Of a stretch of 18,822 nt of DNA, positions 1 to 7,050 are shown in pieces. The position numbers and the translations under genes are program-made. Numbering within the stretch: the first letter of the stretch is position 1; the number at the start of each line of letters is the position of its first letter. Under the pieces are notes generated by a model. That model was given only the letters and a program-made list of their open reading frames with translations. It did not search any database and was not told the DNA's origin. Source of the stretch: CALKXV01 sp964632495 (GTDB lineage: Bacteria; Pseudomonadota; Alphaproteobacteria; Rhodobacterales; Rhodobacteraceae); contig CAZWDS010000058.1 in assembly GCA_964632495.1 (NCBI GenBank), forward strand, positions 1-18,822, written 5' to 3'.

Positions 1-483
1 GTGCCGATGATCGTTCTGGCCTTGCCGATCTACATCGTCTTCTCGATGACGGGCCTTCGCAACACCATCATCGGCATCGTCCTGATCTATCCCGTCACCA
101 CCATCCCCGTCGCGCTTTACATGCTGCAAGGATATTTCCGAGGATTGCCCGCCGAAGTCGAAGAGGCGGGGCTGATGGATGGGTTGAACCGCTTGCAGGT
201 GATCTGGAAAATCACTCTGCCGCTGGCTTTGCCCGCATTGGCGTCCGTCAGCCTTTACGTCTTCATGATCGCCTGGAACGAGTTCCTTTTGGCGTTCATG
301 CTGCTGGACGATCCCTCGAAATTCACACTGACGCGGGGCATCGCCTCGCTCGACAGTTCAGAAATCCCGCGCCAGCACCTGATGGCCGGAGCCGTGATTG
401 CGACCGTGCCGATCATGGCACTGTTTTTAGGGCTGGAACGTTTCATGACCAAGGGCCTGACGGCGGGGAGTGTCAAAGGATGA
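1..483 (+). CDS. Carbohydrate ABC transporter inner-membrane permease (MalG type), 5' truncated by the window edge
   Basis: This is the C-terminal part of an inner-membrane subunit of a sugar ABC importer. About 160 codons are visible, while MalG/UgpE-type permeases are usually 270-300 residues, so roughly 110-130 N-terminal residues lie before the window. The frame is open from base 1 and the GTG there is probably an internal valine. The cytoplasmic EAA loop that docks on the ATPase is clear at visible residues 54-61 (EEAGLMDG), followed by the usual I-x-LPLALPAL stretch. Hydrophobic segments lie at about 2-18, 22-44, 72-100 and 126-145, and the protein ends in the family-typical GLTAGSVKG. 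The stop overlaps the ATG of the next gene (ATGA), so the permease, glycosidase and ATPase form one operon. The second permease and the solute-binding protein should lie upstream. The substrate cannot be read from this fragment. Confidence 0.9.
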   Translation: MPMIVLALPIYIVFSMTGLRNTIIGIVLIYPVTTIPVALYMLQGYFRGLPAEVEEAGLMDGLNRLQVIWKITLPLALPALASVSLYVFMIAWNEFLLAFMLLDDPSKFTLTRGIASLDSSEIPRQHLMAGAVIATVPIMALFLGLERFMTKGLTAGSVKG

Positions 484-1742
484 ACAGCGAAACACACATC
501 GCACTGGACGAACAGGCGCGCGCCATCCTGCGTGCCAACGACAGGGGCAGCTATACCGTGCCGACGGCGGGGCTTTATCCCTATCAGTGGAACTGGGACA
601 GCGCCTTTGCCGCTTGGGGCTTTGCGACCTTTGATGTGAACAGGGCGTGGGACGAGGTTGAAACTTTGTTCTCGGGTCAATGGCCGAACGGGATGGTGCC
701 ACACATTCTGTTCCACCAGCCGGACCCGGGGTACTTTCCCGGGCCCGATGTGTGGGGGGCAGAAAGCGTCGGGCCGATCCCGTCGTCTGGTATCTCTCAG
801 CCTGCGGTGGCCGCCACCTTCATTCGCGCGATCTGGGGCCGGGGTGGGGGCGAAGACCGCCTTCGCGCGCTGTTGCCCAAGATCAAGGCCTGGCACAAGT
901 GGTTCATGGATTGGCGATCCGATGAAGGCGCGATTTTCGTGACGCATCCGTGGGAAGCCGGCCGGGACAATTGCGCCGATTGGGACAGCGCTATGGCGAT
1001 GATCGAGCCGACCGGCGTAGGCGCATACACGCGGCGCGATACGTCCCATGTGAACCCCGAAATGCGACCCACCAAGGAAGACTATGACCGTTATATCTGG
1101 CTGGTGCAGCGGGGCCGTCGCATGGGGTGGGACGAGGCGAAACTAGCCGAAGATCGCCCCTTCCGCGTGGCCGATCCGACGCTGACGTTCATCCTCTTGA
1201 GGGCCAATCGCGATCTGGCTGTGATGGCCGAAGCCTTGGGGGAAGACCGGACCGAGATCGATGGCTGGAGCGCAGAACTGGAAAAAGGCGCCAACCGATT
1301 GCGTAACGCCGACACCGGCGTTTTTGACGCGATCAATCTGGCAACGGGCGATCACACGGGCCATGTCACTTCGGCCTCTTTTCTGTGCTGGTACGCAGGC
1401 ATGGATGATCCGCAGGTGCTGAACCACTTGGAAAACATATTCGAAACAACGCGCTATCCGGTGCCCAGCCTTGACGTTGGCTCGCCCGACTACGACGGCA
1501 TGCGCTATTGGCGTGGGCCGACCTGGGCGATCATCAACACTCTTATCGGCTTGGGCCTTGGCGATATGGGGCATCGGGATCACGCCGAAAAGCTACGCCT
1601 GCTGACCCGGGCCTTGATCGCGGAACATGGCTTTGCCGAGTACTTCCATCCCCAAACCGGGGCCCCCGCAGGTGGCGGCACGTTCACGTGGACTGCGGCT
1701 GTTTGGCTGGCTTGGGCGTCGCCTTCGGTAGGAGAAAACTGA
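480..1742 (+). CDS. GH63/MGH1-like cytoplasmic glycoside hydrolase (glucosyl/mannosylglycerate hydrolase-like)
   Basis: This 420-residue protein has the (alpha/alpha)6-barrel signatures of the mannosylglycerate/glucosylglycerate hydrolase group related to GH63 and GH37. Visible motifs are NWDSAF at residues 38-43, the WExGxDN loop at 158-164 with D163 as likely general acid, YWRGPTWAIIN at 343-353, and FAEYFHPQTG at 385-394 with E387 as likely general base. The length matches the bacterial MgH/GgH group rather than the much longer eukaryotic glucosidase I. I see no signal peptide, so it should act in the cytoplasm on an imported glycoside. It starts at ATG 480, sharing ATGA with the permease stop and preceded by GGGGAG at 465-470. 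It ends in a TGATG overlap with the ATPase gene. The context suggests that this enzyme splits whatever the transporter brings in. A glycosylated compatible solute is a reasonable guess; another small alpha-glucoside is possible. Confidence 0.8.
   Translation: MNSETHIALDEQARAILRANDRGSYTVPTAGLYPYQWNWDSAFAAWGFATFDVNRAWDEVETLFSGQWPNGMVPHILFHQPDPGYFPGPDVWGAESVGPIPSSGISQPAVAATFIRAIWGRGGGEDRLRALLPKIKAWHKWFMDWRSDEGAIFVTHPWEAGRDNCADWDSAMAMIEPTGVGAYTRRDTSHVNPEMRPTKEDYDRYIWLVQRGRRMGWDEAKLAEDRPFRVADPTLTFILLRANRDLAVMAEALGEDRTEIDGWSAELEKGANRLRNADTGVFDAINLATGDHTGHVTSASFLCWYAGMDDPQVLNHLENIFETTRYPVPSLDVGSPDYDGMRYWRGPTWAIINTLIGLGLGDMGHRDHAEKLRLLTRALIAEHGFAEYFHPQTGAPAGGGTFTWTAAVWLAWASPSVGEN
1730..1734 (+). promoter_or_regulatory. 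Ribosome binding site of the ABC ATPase, inside the glycosidase gene
   Basis: AGGAG lies 7 nt before the ATG at 1742. It supports the internal start for the ATPase over a much longer in-frame extension that begins at 1508 within the glycosidase gene. Confidence 0.7.
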
Positions 1743-2755
1743 TGGGCGAAATCACGCTGCAAGGGGTCGAAAAATGGTTCGGCGAGGTGCAAGTCATCAA
1801 GGGCATTGACCTGGCCATTCAGGATGGCGAGTTCGTTGTCTTCGTCGGCCCCTCCGGTTGTGGCAAGTCGACATTGCTTCGGATGATCGGCGGGCTGGAA
1901 GACATCAGCCGGGGCGCTTTGATGATCGACGGTGAGGACAAAAGCAGCGATCCGCCGTCTAAGCGCGGACTGGCGATGGTGTTCCAATCCTACGCGCTAT
2001 ATCCGCATATGTCGGTGCGTGACAACATGGGGTTCTCGCTGAAAACCGCAGGGGCGCCGAAGGCCGAGATCGAGGCCAAAGTGAACCATGCCGCCAAGGT
2101 GCTGAAGTTGGAAGACTACCTTGATCGTCGCCCCAAGGCCTTGTCGGGGGGGCAGCGCCAGCGCGTTGCGATTGGTCGGTCCATCGTGCGTGACCCGACG
2201 GCGTTCTTGTTTGACGAGCCATTGTCCAACCTCGATGCCGCGCTTCGGGTCGAGATGCGCTATGAAATTGCCAAGCTGCACAAAACCCTGAACCGCACCA
2301 TGATCTACGTTACCCACGATCAGGTCGAAGCGATGACGCTGGCCGACCGGATCGTGGTGTTAGAGTTCGGCACGATTGCGCAAGTCGGCTCTCCGCGCGA
2401 ACTCTACGAACGGCCCGCCAATCTGTTCGTGGCGCAATTCATCGGATCGCCCAAGATGAACGTCTTTGACGTGGGCGCAGCCCCTCGGCTGGAGGCCAAG
2501 GCGGGCGCCACCAAAGTTGGTATCCGTCCAGAGCATATTGAGATCGGCAAGCCTGGCGACGGCATCATGGATGGCACGGTGGATGTGCTGGAATACCTTG
2601 GGTCCGATACTTTCCTGATCGTGGATACCGAGGCAGCCGGGCAATTAACGGTGCGCACGGGCGGGGAAACGCCTGTGAAAGAAGGCGCGCAGATCGGGAT
2701 CATCGCACCCTCGGATCGGCTGCATTTTTTCGATGCCGAAGGTCTCGCGATCTGA
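1742..2755 (+). CDS. Carbohydrate ABC transporter ATP-binding protein (MalK/UgpC type)
   Basis: This 337-residue protein is the ATPase of the importer. Walker A GPSGCGKST is at residues 36-44, the Q-loop at Q82 (VFQSYALYPHM), the signature LSGGQ at 134-138, Walker B FLFDEP at 155-160, the D-loop NLD at 163-165 and the switch histidine at H192. A C-terminal regulatory TOBE/OB region follows from about residue 235 (FIGSPKMN...VGIRPEHI), as is normal for the MalK/UgpC/MsmX branch. The frame is open back to 1508, but the extra 78 codons would overlap the glycosidase and have no family counterpart. ATG 1742 has a Shine-Dalgarno sequence and the family-typical N-terminus. It is the last gene of the transport operon, and the gap after it carries hairpins. 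Such ATPases often serve carbohydrate importers of the CUT1 class. The exact sugar is not readable from the sequence. Confidence 0.95.
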   Translation: MGEITLQGVEKWFGEVQVIKGIDLAIQDGEFVVFVGPSGCGKSTLLRMIGGLEDISRGALMIDGEDKSSDPPSKRGLAMVFQSYALYPHMSVRDNMGFSLKTAGAPKAEIEAKVNHAAKVLKLEDYLDRRPKALSGGQRQRVAIGRSIVRDPTAFLFDEPLSNLDAALRVEMRYEIAKLHKTLNRTMIYVTHDQVEAMTLADRIVVLEFGTIAQVGSPRELYERPANLFVAQFIGSPKMNVFDVGAAPRLEAKAGATKVGIRPEHIEIGKPGDGIMDGTVDVLEYLGSDTFLIVDTEAAGQLTVRTGGETPVKEGAQIGIIAPSDRLHFFDAEGLAI

Positions 2756-2762
2756 AGGGGCG

Positions 2763-2817
2763 TGATTTCTACGCAGAAATCGCAACGAAAAATGAGCATT
2801 TTTCGATGTCCGTTGCG
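2763..2817. repeat. Cluster of adjacent inverted repeats just after the ABC operon
   Basis: Eight bases after the ATPase stop is a stem of GATTTCT (2764-2770) and AGAAATC (2775-2781) with loop ACGC. It is followed by a perfect 9-bp stem, CGAAAAATG (2786-2794) and CATTTTTCG (2797-2805), with loop AG. An outer 5-bp stem, CGCAA (2781-2785) and TTGCG (2813-2817), can enclose the second hairpin. There is no clean GC stem with a U-tract, so this is not a classic intrinsic terminator. It may be a 3'-end stabilising or attenuating structure for the operon mRNA, or a copy of a dispersed intergenic palindromic element. Confidence 0.5.
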
Positions 2818-3046
2818 AAAGGGCAGAAGAACCGCACGCATCGCTTACCGATATGCAATCCATTGATGAGACAACCTGTCCCGATAGCTATCACCAGACG
2901 CTTCGGCCCGTCGCATCCCGAAAAGGGGGCAGGGCCATGTCGCAGGCCAAAGCCTTGTGAACACGCAAGGTCAGACAGATCGAAGCTTCGCCCTCGTGGC
3001 GGGCCCGTCATCTACCCTCCCTCGTTCCGAAAACCTAAGGAACAAC

Positions 3047-3070
3047 AAAAAACGCGCCCCTCAGGGCGCG
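3047..3070 (-). terminator. Intrinsic terminator of the DUF882/M15 peptidase gene
   Basis: Read on the - strand, a perfect 7-bp GC-only stem (CGCGCCC, loop TGAG, GGGCGCG; 3070 to 3053) is followed by six T (3052-3047) and then GTTGTT. It starts 43 nt past the TAA of the DUF882 gene. The T-tract is on the - strand side only, so it ends that gene and not the ABC operon. Confidence 0.8.
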
Positions 3071-3113
3071 CAATTCGCGGGGCCAATCGGCCACCGCGCC
3101 ATTTCTGCTGTCT

Positions 3114-3683
3114 TTATCTGCCCCAGACGCGGACCGGGCCGCAATCCATGTGCACGAAGTTCGAGCTGGAATATTTGCCCACGCCACCTGCCGAGCAAGA
3201 AATCGCAGCACGGCTGATCTGCGACACGCTGCGACCCTGAATCCGGATATCCGCAGCCTGACCCTTCATGTGCAGAGAATTTCGCGCAACGCCGCGTGAT
3301 TTTGACCGTAACATCGCGTTGGTTTTTGGCGAGCGATAGCCAGACAACAACAGATAAGGAATATCCGTGTCCAGCATCCGATGGGAAGCGGCCAGAATAT
3401 CAACCGTGCGCGTATCCATGGAAATCGCACCGTCCGTGCGCCAGTCGCGCATGAAACGGTTCACTTCGAACAAGGCTTCTGGGACGTATTCGCCGTCAAT
3501 CCAGTAAATCATGTCGATTTTTTCGCCAGTCCGGCCTGAATGCATATGCAAACGGCGGATGTCGCCCGCGCCTCTGATAAGCCCGAAAGCGTTGGAATAT
3601 GTGGGCGCCGCAACCAATGCCGTTGCTGCAAACGCACTCAACAAACCTCGGCGCGTTACGCCCTTCGTCATAGAAGTCGTCAT
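3114..3683 (-). CDS. Exported DUF882 / M15-type murein peptidase (YcbK-like)
   Basis: This 189-residue protein has a Tat-like signal: TRRGLLS at residues 10-16, then a hydrophobic stretch AFAATALVAA and a likely cleavage near residue 32. The mature part matches the peptidase M15_2/DUF882 family. SGYRSP is at 114-119, the first zinc-ligand motif SLHMKGQAAD is at 137-145 (H138, D145), and the second histidine motif FVHMDCG is at 176-182 (H178). These resemble the zinc ligands of D,D-carboxypeptidases and endopeptidases, so the protein probably trims peptidoglycan peptides in the periplasm. It is transcribed divergently from the L,D-transpeptidase at 3997, as ycbK and ycbB are neighbours in E. 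coli. ATG 3683 was taken as the start; Met5 is an alternative that leaves the signal intact. Both chemistry and substrate are inferred from the family. Confidence 0.85.
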   Translation of the reverse strand: MTTSMTKGVTRRGLLSAFAATALVAAPTYSNAFGLIRGAGDIRRLHMHSGRTGEKIDMIYWIDGEYVPEALFEVNRFMRDWRTDGAISMDTRTVDILAASHRMLDTDIPYLLLSGYRSPKTNAMLRSKSRGVARNSLHMKGQAADIRIQGRSVSQISRAAISCSAGGVGKYSSSNFVHMDCGPVRVWGR

Positions 3684-3996
3684 GCTTTAGTTGTCCCGTT
3701 ATTAGCTTCGCTTCGTTTTTGTAACGAATACAAAGGCACCTCTGTCTCCCCCAGGCGCGAACTCTGTATGCCGAAAAAGGTTAACAGGGCCAACCCCTTT
3801 GAAAGGAAAGCTTGGCTAATGGCGCATAATCAGCGGAAAGTTGCCACATTTTCCAATCGTCGTCGCCTGTGACATCCTTGCAATGAAGCCGTTGCATCGA
3901 AGCGACAAATGCCCGCTCTGCTGCATTGTGAATAGACACTGTTAAGGGTTTCCATGAAAAAGGGGCCAATTGGGGCTCAACCGTACTGGAAGCTAG
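3684..3996. other. Divergent intergenic region between the DUF882 and L,D-transpeptidase genes
   Basis: These 313 bases must hold the promoters of both cell-wall genes. Visible structure includes an inverted repeat TTCGTT (3712-3717) / AACGAA (3723-3728), about 30-45 nt before the DUF882 start. An imperfect repeat, AAAGGTT / AACCCCTTT, lies at 3777-3801. I could not fit a convincing -35/-10 pair on either strand. A basic 34-codon open frame (3768-3872) lacks a ribosome binding site and was not called. Confidence 0.5.
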
Positions 3997-5607
3997 ATGA
4001 CTGCCACATCTTCTTTGAAGCGATTTTCTGTTCTCGCTCTTTTCTCTTTCGCATTGCTTTTCTCTGGCTGGACCTCTCCCGTCCATGCTCAGGTCACCGC
4101 ATTCATGCAATCGGTTGCCGAGGCCGCGGCCAAAGACCGCGATATCGCTGAATTTTATAAGGCCAACGGGTACAAACCGATCTGGACCGCCAAAGGCAAC
4201 AAGGCGAAATCCCGGCGCACCGCATTGCTGAAAGCCGTTCAGGGCGCATCGGCCCACGGTCTTCCGGTCGAGCGTTACAGCATCGATACCCTGTCGATCA
4301 ATCCACGGCGCGTGACGTCCGAGCGCGAGTTGGGCCGTCTTGAAGTCGAGATGAGCCGCCTGTTCCTGCGCTATGCCCGCGACATCCAAACCGGCGTTCT
4401 TGAGCCCCGTAAAATCGACAGCGGCTTGGTGCGCGAAGTGCCCTATCGCGACCGCACGTCCATGCTGCAAGCTTTCGCGAATTCTTCTGCCAAAGGCTTC
4501 ATCCGCAAACTGCCGCCCTCCAGCCCGGAGTATGCGCGGCTGATGAAAGAAAAGATCCGCTTCGAAAAGCTGATCGGCCAAGGCGGTTGGGGCGCAAAAG
4601 TGCAGGCCAAAGCGCTCAAGCCCGGTCAATCTGGCGGTGCTGTTGTTCAACTGCGCAACCGGCTGATCGCCATGGGTTACCTGCGCCGCACCAGCAGCAC
4701 GGGCTATGACAGCAAGATGCAGCAGGCCGTTGCAACGTTCCAGCGTGACCACGGGCTTCGCACCGATGGCGTGGCCGGCGAAGGCACCATGCGCGAGATC
4801 AACATCGAACCGACCACGCGGCTTAGCCAAATTATGGTCGCGATGGAGCGTGAGCGCTGGATCAACATGCCCTTGGGAAAGCGCCACGTCTGGGTGAATA
4901 TCACGGATTTCAGCTCTAAAATCATCGACAACGGCAAAGTCACCTTTGAAACCCGTTCGGTCGTGGGGCACCGCGATCTGGACCGCCGCACGCCCGAGTT
5001 CTCGGATGTGATGGAACACATGGTGATCAACCCGACGTGGAACGTACCGCGCTCGATCGCCGTCAAAGAATATCTGCCGCTGATGAAACGAAACCCGAAT
5101 GCGGCGGGCCACCTGCGTCTTATCAACAGCCGTGGTCAGACTGTGTCACGGCAAGGTCTGGACTTTACCCAGTTCAACGAACGCAACTTCCCGTTCGATC
5201 TGAAACAGCCGCCAAGCCGCCGCAATGCGCTTGGTCTGGTCAAGTTCATGTTCCCGAACCGGCACAACATCTATCTGCACGACACGCCGCAAAAGAAATT
5301 GTTCGGACGTGATGTCAGAGCCTTCAGCCACGGCTGTATCCGCCTGAACGACCCGTTCGACTTTGCCTATGCGCTGTTGGCCGTACAAGAACGCAACCCG
5401 CAGGAGTTTTTCCAGGCCAAGCTGGCCACGGGGCGTGAAACCGTTGTGCCTTTGGAAAAACAGGTGCCAGTGCATCTGGTTTATCGCACGGCAGTCACTC
5501 AGCCCAAGGGCAAGATCCAGTTCCGCGCCGACATCTATGGTCGTGACGCCAAAATCTGGAAAGCCTTGGCCAACGCCGGGGTTTCGCTTCGCGCTTTGAG
5601 AGGCTAA
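3997..5607 (+). CDS. Periplasmic L,D-transpeptidase with peptidoglycan-binding domain (YcbB/LdtD type)
   Basis: This 536-residue enzyme should form 3-3 cross-links between peptidoglycan stem peptides. An N-terminal signal peptide spans residues 1-31 with a VHA-Q cleavage site. It is followed by a scaffold region (about 45-170), a PG_binding_1 domain (about 205-265, with TDGVAGEGT) and a YkuD catalytic domain (about 300-465). The active-site motif is S444-H445-G446-C447-I-R-L with C447 the nucleophile, and the upstream H428 (YLHDTP) is also conserved in the family. A cap-like insertion between the YkuD strands and the overall order match LdtD/YcbB, although E. coli YcbB is longer. ATG 3997 has GGAAG at 3988-3992; the ATG at 3954 is in another frame. 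It is divergent from the DUF882 peptidase, suggesting linked roles in wall remodelling. After the stop, a 7-bp hairpin (5594-5616) and a GC palindrome precede lpxD. Confidence 0.93.
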   Translation: MTATSSLKRFSVLALFSFALLFSGWTSPVHAQVTAFMQSVAEAAAKDRDIAEFYKANGYKPIWTAKGNKAKSRRTALLKAVQGASAHGLPVERYSIDTLSINPRRVTSERELGRLEVEMSRLFLRYARDIQTGVLEPRKIDSGLVREVPYRDRTSMLQAFANSSAKGFIRKLPPSSPEYARLMKEKIRFEKLIGQGGWGAKVQAKALKPGQSGGAVVQLRNRLIAMGYLRRTSSTGYDSKMQQAVATFQRDHGLRTDGVAGEGTMREINIEPTTRLSQIMVAMERERWINMPLGKRHVWVNITDFSSKIIDNGKVTFETRSVVGHRDLDRRTPEFSDVMEHMVINPTWNVPRSIAVKEYLPLMKRNPNAAGHLRLINSRGQTVSRQGLDFTQFNERNFPFDLKQPPSRRNALGLVKFMFPNRHNIYLHDTPQKKLFGRDVRAFSHGCIRLNDPFDFAYALLAVQERNPQEFFQAKLATGRETVVPLEKQVPVHLVYRTAVTQPKGKIQFRADIYGRDAKIWKALANAGVSLRALRG

Positions 5608-5644
5608 GGCTCAAAGGGCGAAATCGCATCACGGGGCGCGCCCC
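5594..5644. repeat. Hairpin plus 12-bp GC palindrome between the L,D-transpeptidase and lpxD-like genes
   Basis: CTTTGAG (5594-5600) pairs with CTCAAAG (5610-5616) around the transpeptidase stop codon. After it, 5633-5644 reads GGGGCGCGCCCC, a perfect palindrome ending 11 nt before the lpxD ATG. Neither has a T-tract, so they are not intrinsic terminators. The palindrome lies where a ribosome would load for lpxD, so it could affect translation or bind a protein. Chance in GC-rich DNA is also possible. Confidence 0.35.
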
Positions 5645-5655
5645 ACGGATCATAT

Positions 5656-6747
5656 ATGAGTTTTACGGTCAAAGACATTGCAACGGCGCTGCAGGCAGAG
5701 GCCTTCGGCGCCGTTGACCTTTCCATCACCGCAGCCGCCGAACCTGCCAGTGCGGACCCCGATCATCTGGCCTTGGCCATGGACCCCAAATACGCCGATG
5801 GTTTGGCGGACGGGCAGGCAAGGGCGGCTTTGGTCTGGGAAGGCGCGGATTGGCAGGCCTTGGGGCTGGACGCCGCGATTATGGTGGCACGGCCCCGGTT
5901 GGCCATGTCAGGCCTGACAGCGATGCTGGACAAGGGGCCGGGCATCGCGCAGGGCATCCATCCTTCGGCTGTGATTGATCCCTCAGCGAGCGTGGGCAAG
6001 GGCGCTTCCATCGGACCGCTTGCCGTTATCGGGGCAGGGGTGGTTATCGGCCAAAACGCCCGGATCGCCGCTCATGTCAGTATTGGGCAAGACACAAAGA
6101 TCGGGGATAACGCCTTGATCTTATCGGGCGTTCGCATCGGTCCCCGCGTCGGGATCGGCCACCGTTTCATCGCCCAACCCGGCGCGGTGATCGGCGGCGA
6201 CGGTTTCAGCTTTGTCACCCCCGAAAAGAACCGCGTGGAAGAAGCACGTGCCTCGCTTGGTACCGAAACCACCACGCAAAACTCGGCCTGGTTGCGCATC
6301 CATTCCCTGGGCGCGGTCGACATCGGCGATGACGTCGAAATCGGCAGCAATTCCGCCATCGACGCGGGCACCATTCGCGCCACCACCATCGGACGCGGCA
6401 CCAAGATCGATAACCTTGTCCAGATCGGTCACAACGTCCGCATCGGCGAAGACGTGTTGATCTGTGGCCAAACCGGCATCGCAGGCTCAACCACCGTGGG
6501 TGATCGTACCGTTCTGGGCGGCCAAACCGGCATCGGCGATAACCTCTCCGTCGGGTCAGATGTGATCTCGGGCGCAGGCACCATGATCCTGTCCCGCGTG
6601 CCCAATGGACGTGTGCTTTTGGGTTATCCAGCCATGAAAATGGACCAATATATCACTGCGTCCAAGAACTGGCGCCGGTTGCCCCGGCTGTTGCAGGATG
6701 TCACCGCTTTGAAGAAAGCGGTTCCATTGGACGATCAGGATGACTAA
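5656..6747 (+). CDS. lpxD: LpxD-type UDP-3-O-acylglucosamine N-acyltransferase
   Basis: This 363-residue protein is of the LpxD family, which transfers a 3-hydroxyacyl chain from acyl-ACP to the 2-amino group of UDP-3-O-acyl-glucosamine in lipid A synthesis. An N-terminal uridine-binding domain (about 1-100) is followed by a long left-handed beta-helix of hexapeptide repeats such as IGPLAV and IGDNAL (about 100-320), and a C-terminal helix (about 330-355). The catalytic histidine is in QIGHNV at H259. The GGDGFSF loop at about 178-184 and the LLGYPA motif near 318 are family-typical. ATG 5656 was chosen; the ribosome site is weak. Unlike the usual bamA-lpxD-fabZ-lpxA setting, it sits next to an ACP and a ketosynthase with 33 nt before the ACP. 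It may therefore be a second LpxD paralogue with a special acyl donor or acceptor. That is inference. Confidence 0.85.
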   Translation: MSFTVKDIATALQAEAFGAVDLSITAAAEPASADPDHLALAMDPKYADGLADGQARAALVWEGADWQALGLDAAIMVARPRLAMSGLTAMLDKGPGIAQGIHPSAVIDPSASVGKGASIGPLAVIGAGVVIGQNARIAAHVSIGQDTKIGDNALILSGVRIGPRVGIGHRFIAQPGAVIGGDGFSFVTPEKNRVEEARASLGTETTTQNSAWLRIHSLGAVDIGDDVEIGSNSAIDAGTIRATTIGRGTKIDNLVQIGHNVRIGEDVLICGQTGIAGSTTVGDRTVLGGQTGIGDNLSVGSDVISGAGTMILSRVPNGRVLLGYPAMKMDQYITASKNWRRLPRLLQDVTALKKAVPLDDQDD

Positions 6748-6780
6748 ATAACCGGCAATCACGCAGTGAGGCGGGCAAGG

Positions 6781-7047
6781 ATGAGCGAGAGCGTCAAAGA
6801 TCGGGTCATTCAGATCATCGCCGAACAGGCGGTGCTGGAGCCGTCGGATGTGTCCATGGATCAATCGCTTGACGATTTGGGCGTGGATTCCATGGGGCTG
6901 GTCGAGGCGATCTTCTCGATCGAGGAAAGTTTCGACATTTCCGTGCCCTTCAACGCCAACGAGCCCGAGAAAAGCGAATTCGACATCAGTTCGGTTGCGT
7001 CTGTTGTGTCTGCCGTTGAAAAGCTCGTCGCCGAGCAGACCGCATAA
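6781..7047 (+). CDS. Acyl carrier protein, probably specialised
   Basis: This 88-residue acidic protein has the ACP fold signature DDLGVDSMGLVEAIFSIEE, with S37 as the 4'-phosphopantetheine attachment site. It differs from housekeeping AcpP in the insertion after helix II (VPFNANEPEKSEFDISSVASVV), which makes it a little longer. The start is ATG 6781, with GAGG at 6768-6771. An upstream in-frame GTG at 6766 would add only five basic residues. The ketosynthase begins 3 nt after its stop, so the two are surely co-transcribed, and the LpxD-like gene lies 33 nt upstream. The likely role is to carry a special acyl chain made by the adjacent ketosynthase and perhaps used by the adjacent acyltransferase. 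It does not look like the rhizobial AcpXL, which has a different C-terminal half. Confidence 0.88.
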   Translation: MSESVKDRVIQIIAEQAVLEPSDVSMDQSLDDLGVDSMGLVEAIFSIEESFDISVPFNANEPEKSEFDISSVASVVSAVEKLVAEQTA

Positions 7048-7050
7048 ATC

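Larger units (their letters stand above)
2756..3113. other. Gene-free gap between convergent genes, with several hairpins
   Basis: About 360 bases separate the end of the ABC operon from the end of the - strand DUF882 gene. I found no convincing protein gene; the + strand open frames here have no recognisable family and run into the opposite-strand gene. The stretch holds an adjacent hairpin cluster at 2763-2817, a hairpin at 2953-2970 (CCTTGTG, loop AACA, CGCAAGG, one G-U pair), the palindrome CGAAGCTTCG at 2981-2990, and the terminator at 3053-3070. No tRNA-like cloverleaf was seen. A small RNA is possible but unsupported. Confidence 0.6.

Noticed and set aside
2806..3240. + strand open frame of 144 codons in the gap after the ABC operon
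   Set aside because: It runs through the terminator and into the 3' end of the DUF882 gene on the other strand; composition is basic and Pro-rich with no ribosome site.
3777..3801. Possible CtrA-type site around GGTTAAC
   Set aside because: The TTAA-N7-TTAA consensus is not present; only one half is seen.
3768..3872. Basic 34-codon open frame in the divergent promoter region
   Set aside because: No Shine-Dalgarno, no recognisable family, and it is expected by chance in this length of DNA.
3781..5112. Long - strand open frame (443 codons) opposite the L,D-transpeptidase
   Set aside because: It lies entirely antisense to a clear enzyme with all motifs, and its product has no recognisable domain. 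Such open frames arise from GC-rich third positions.
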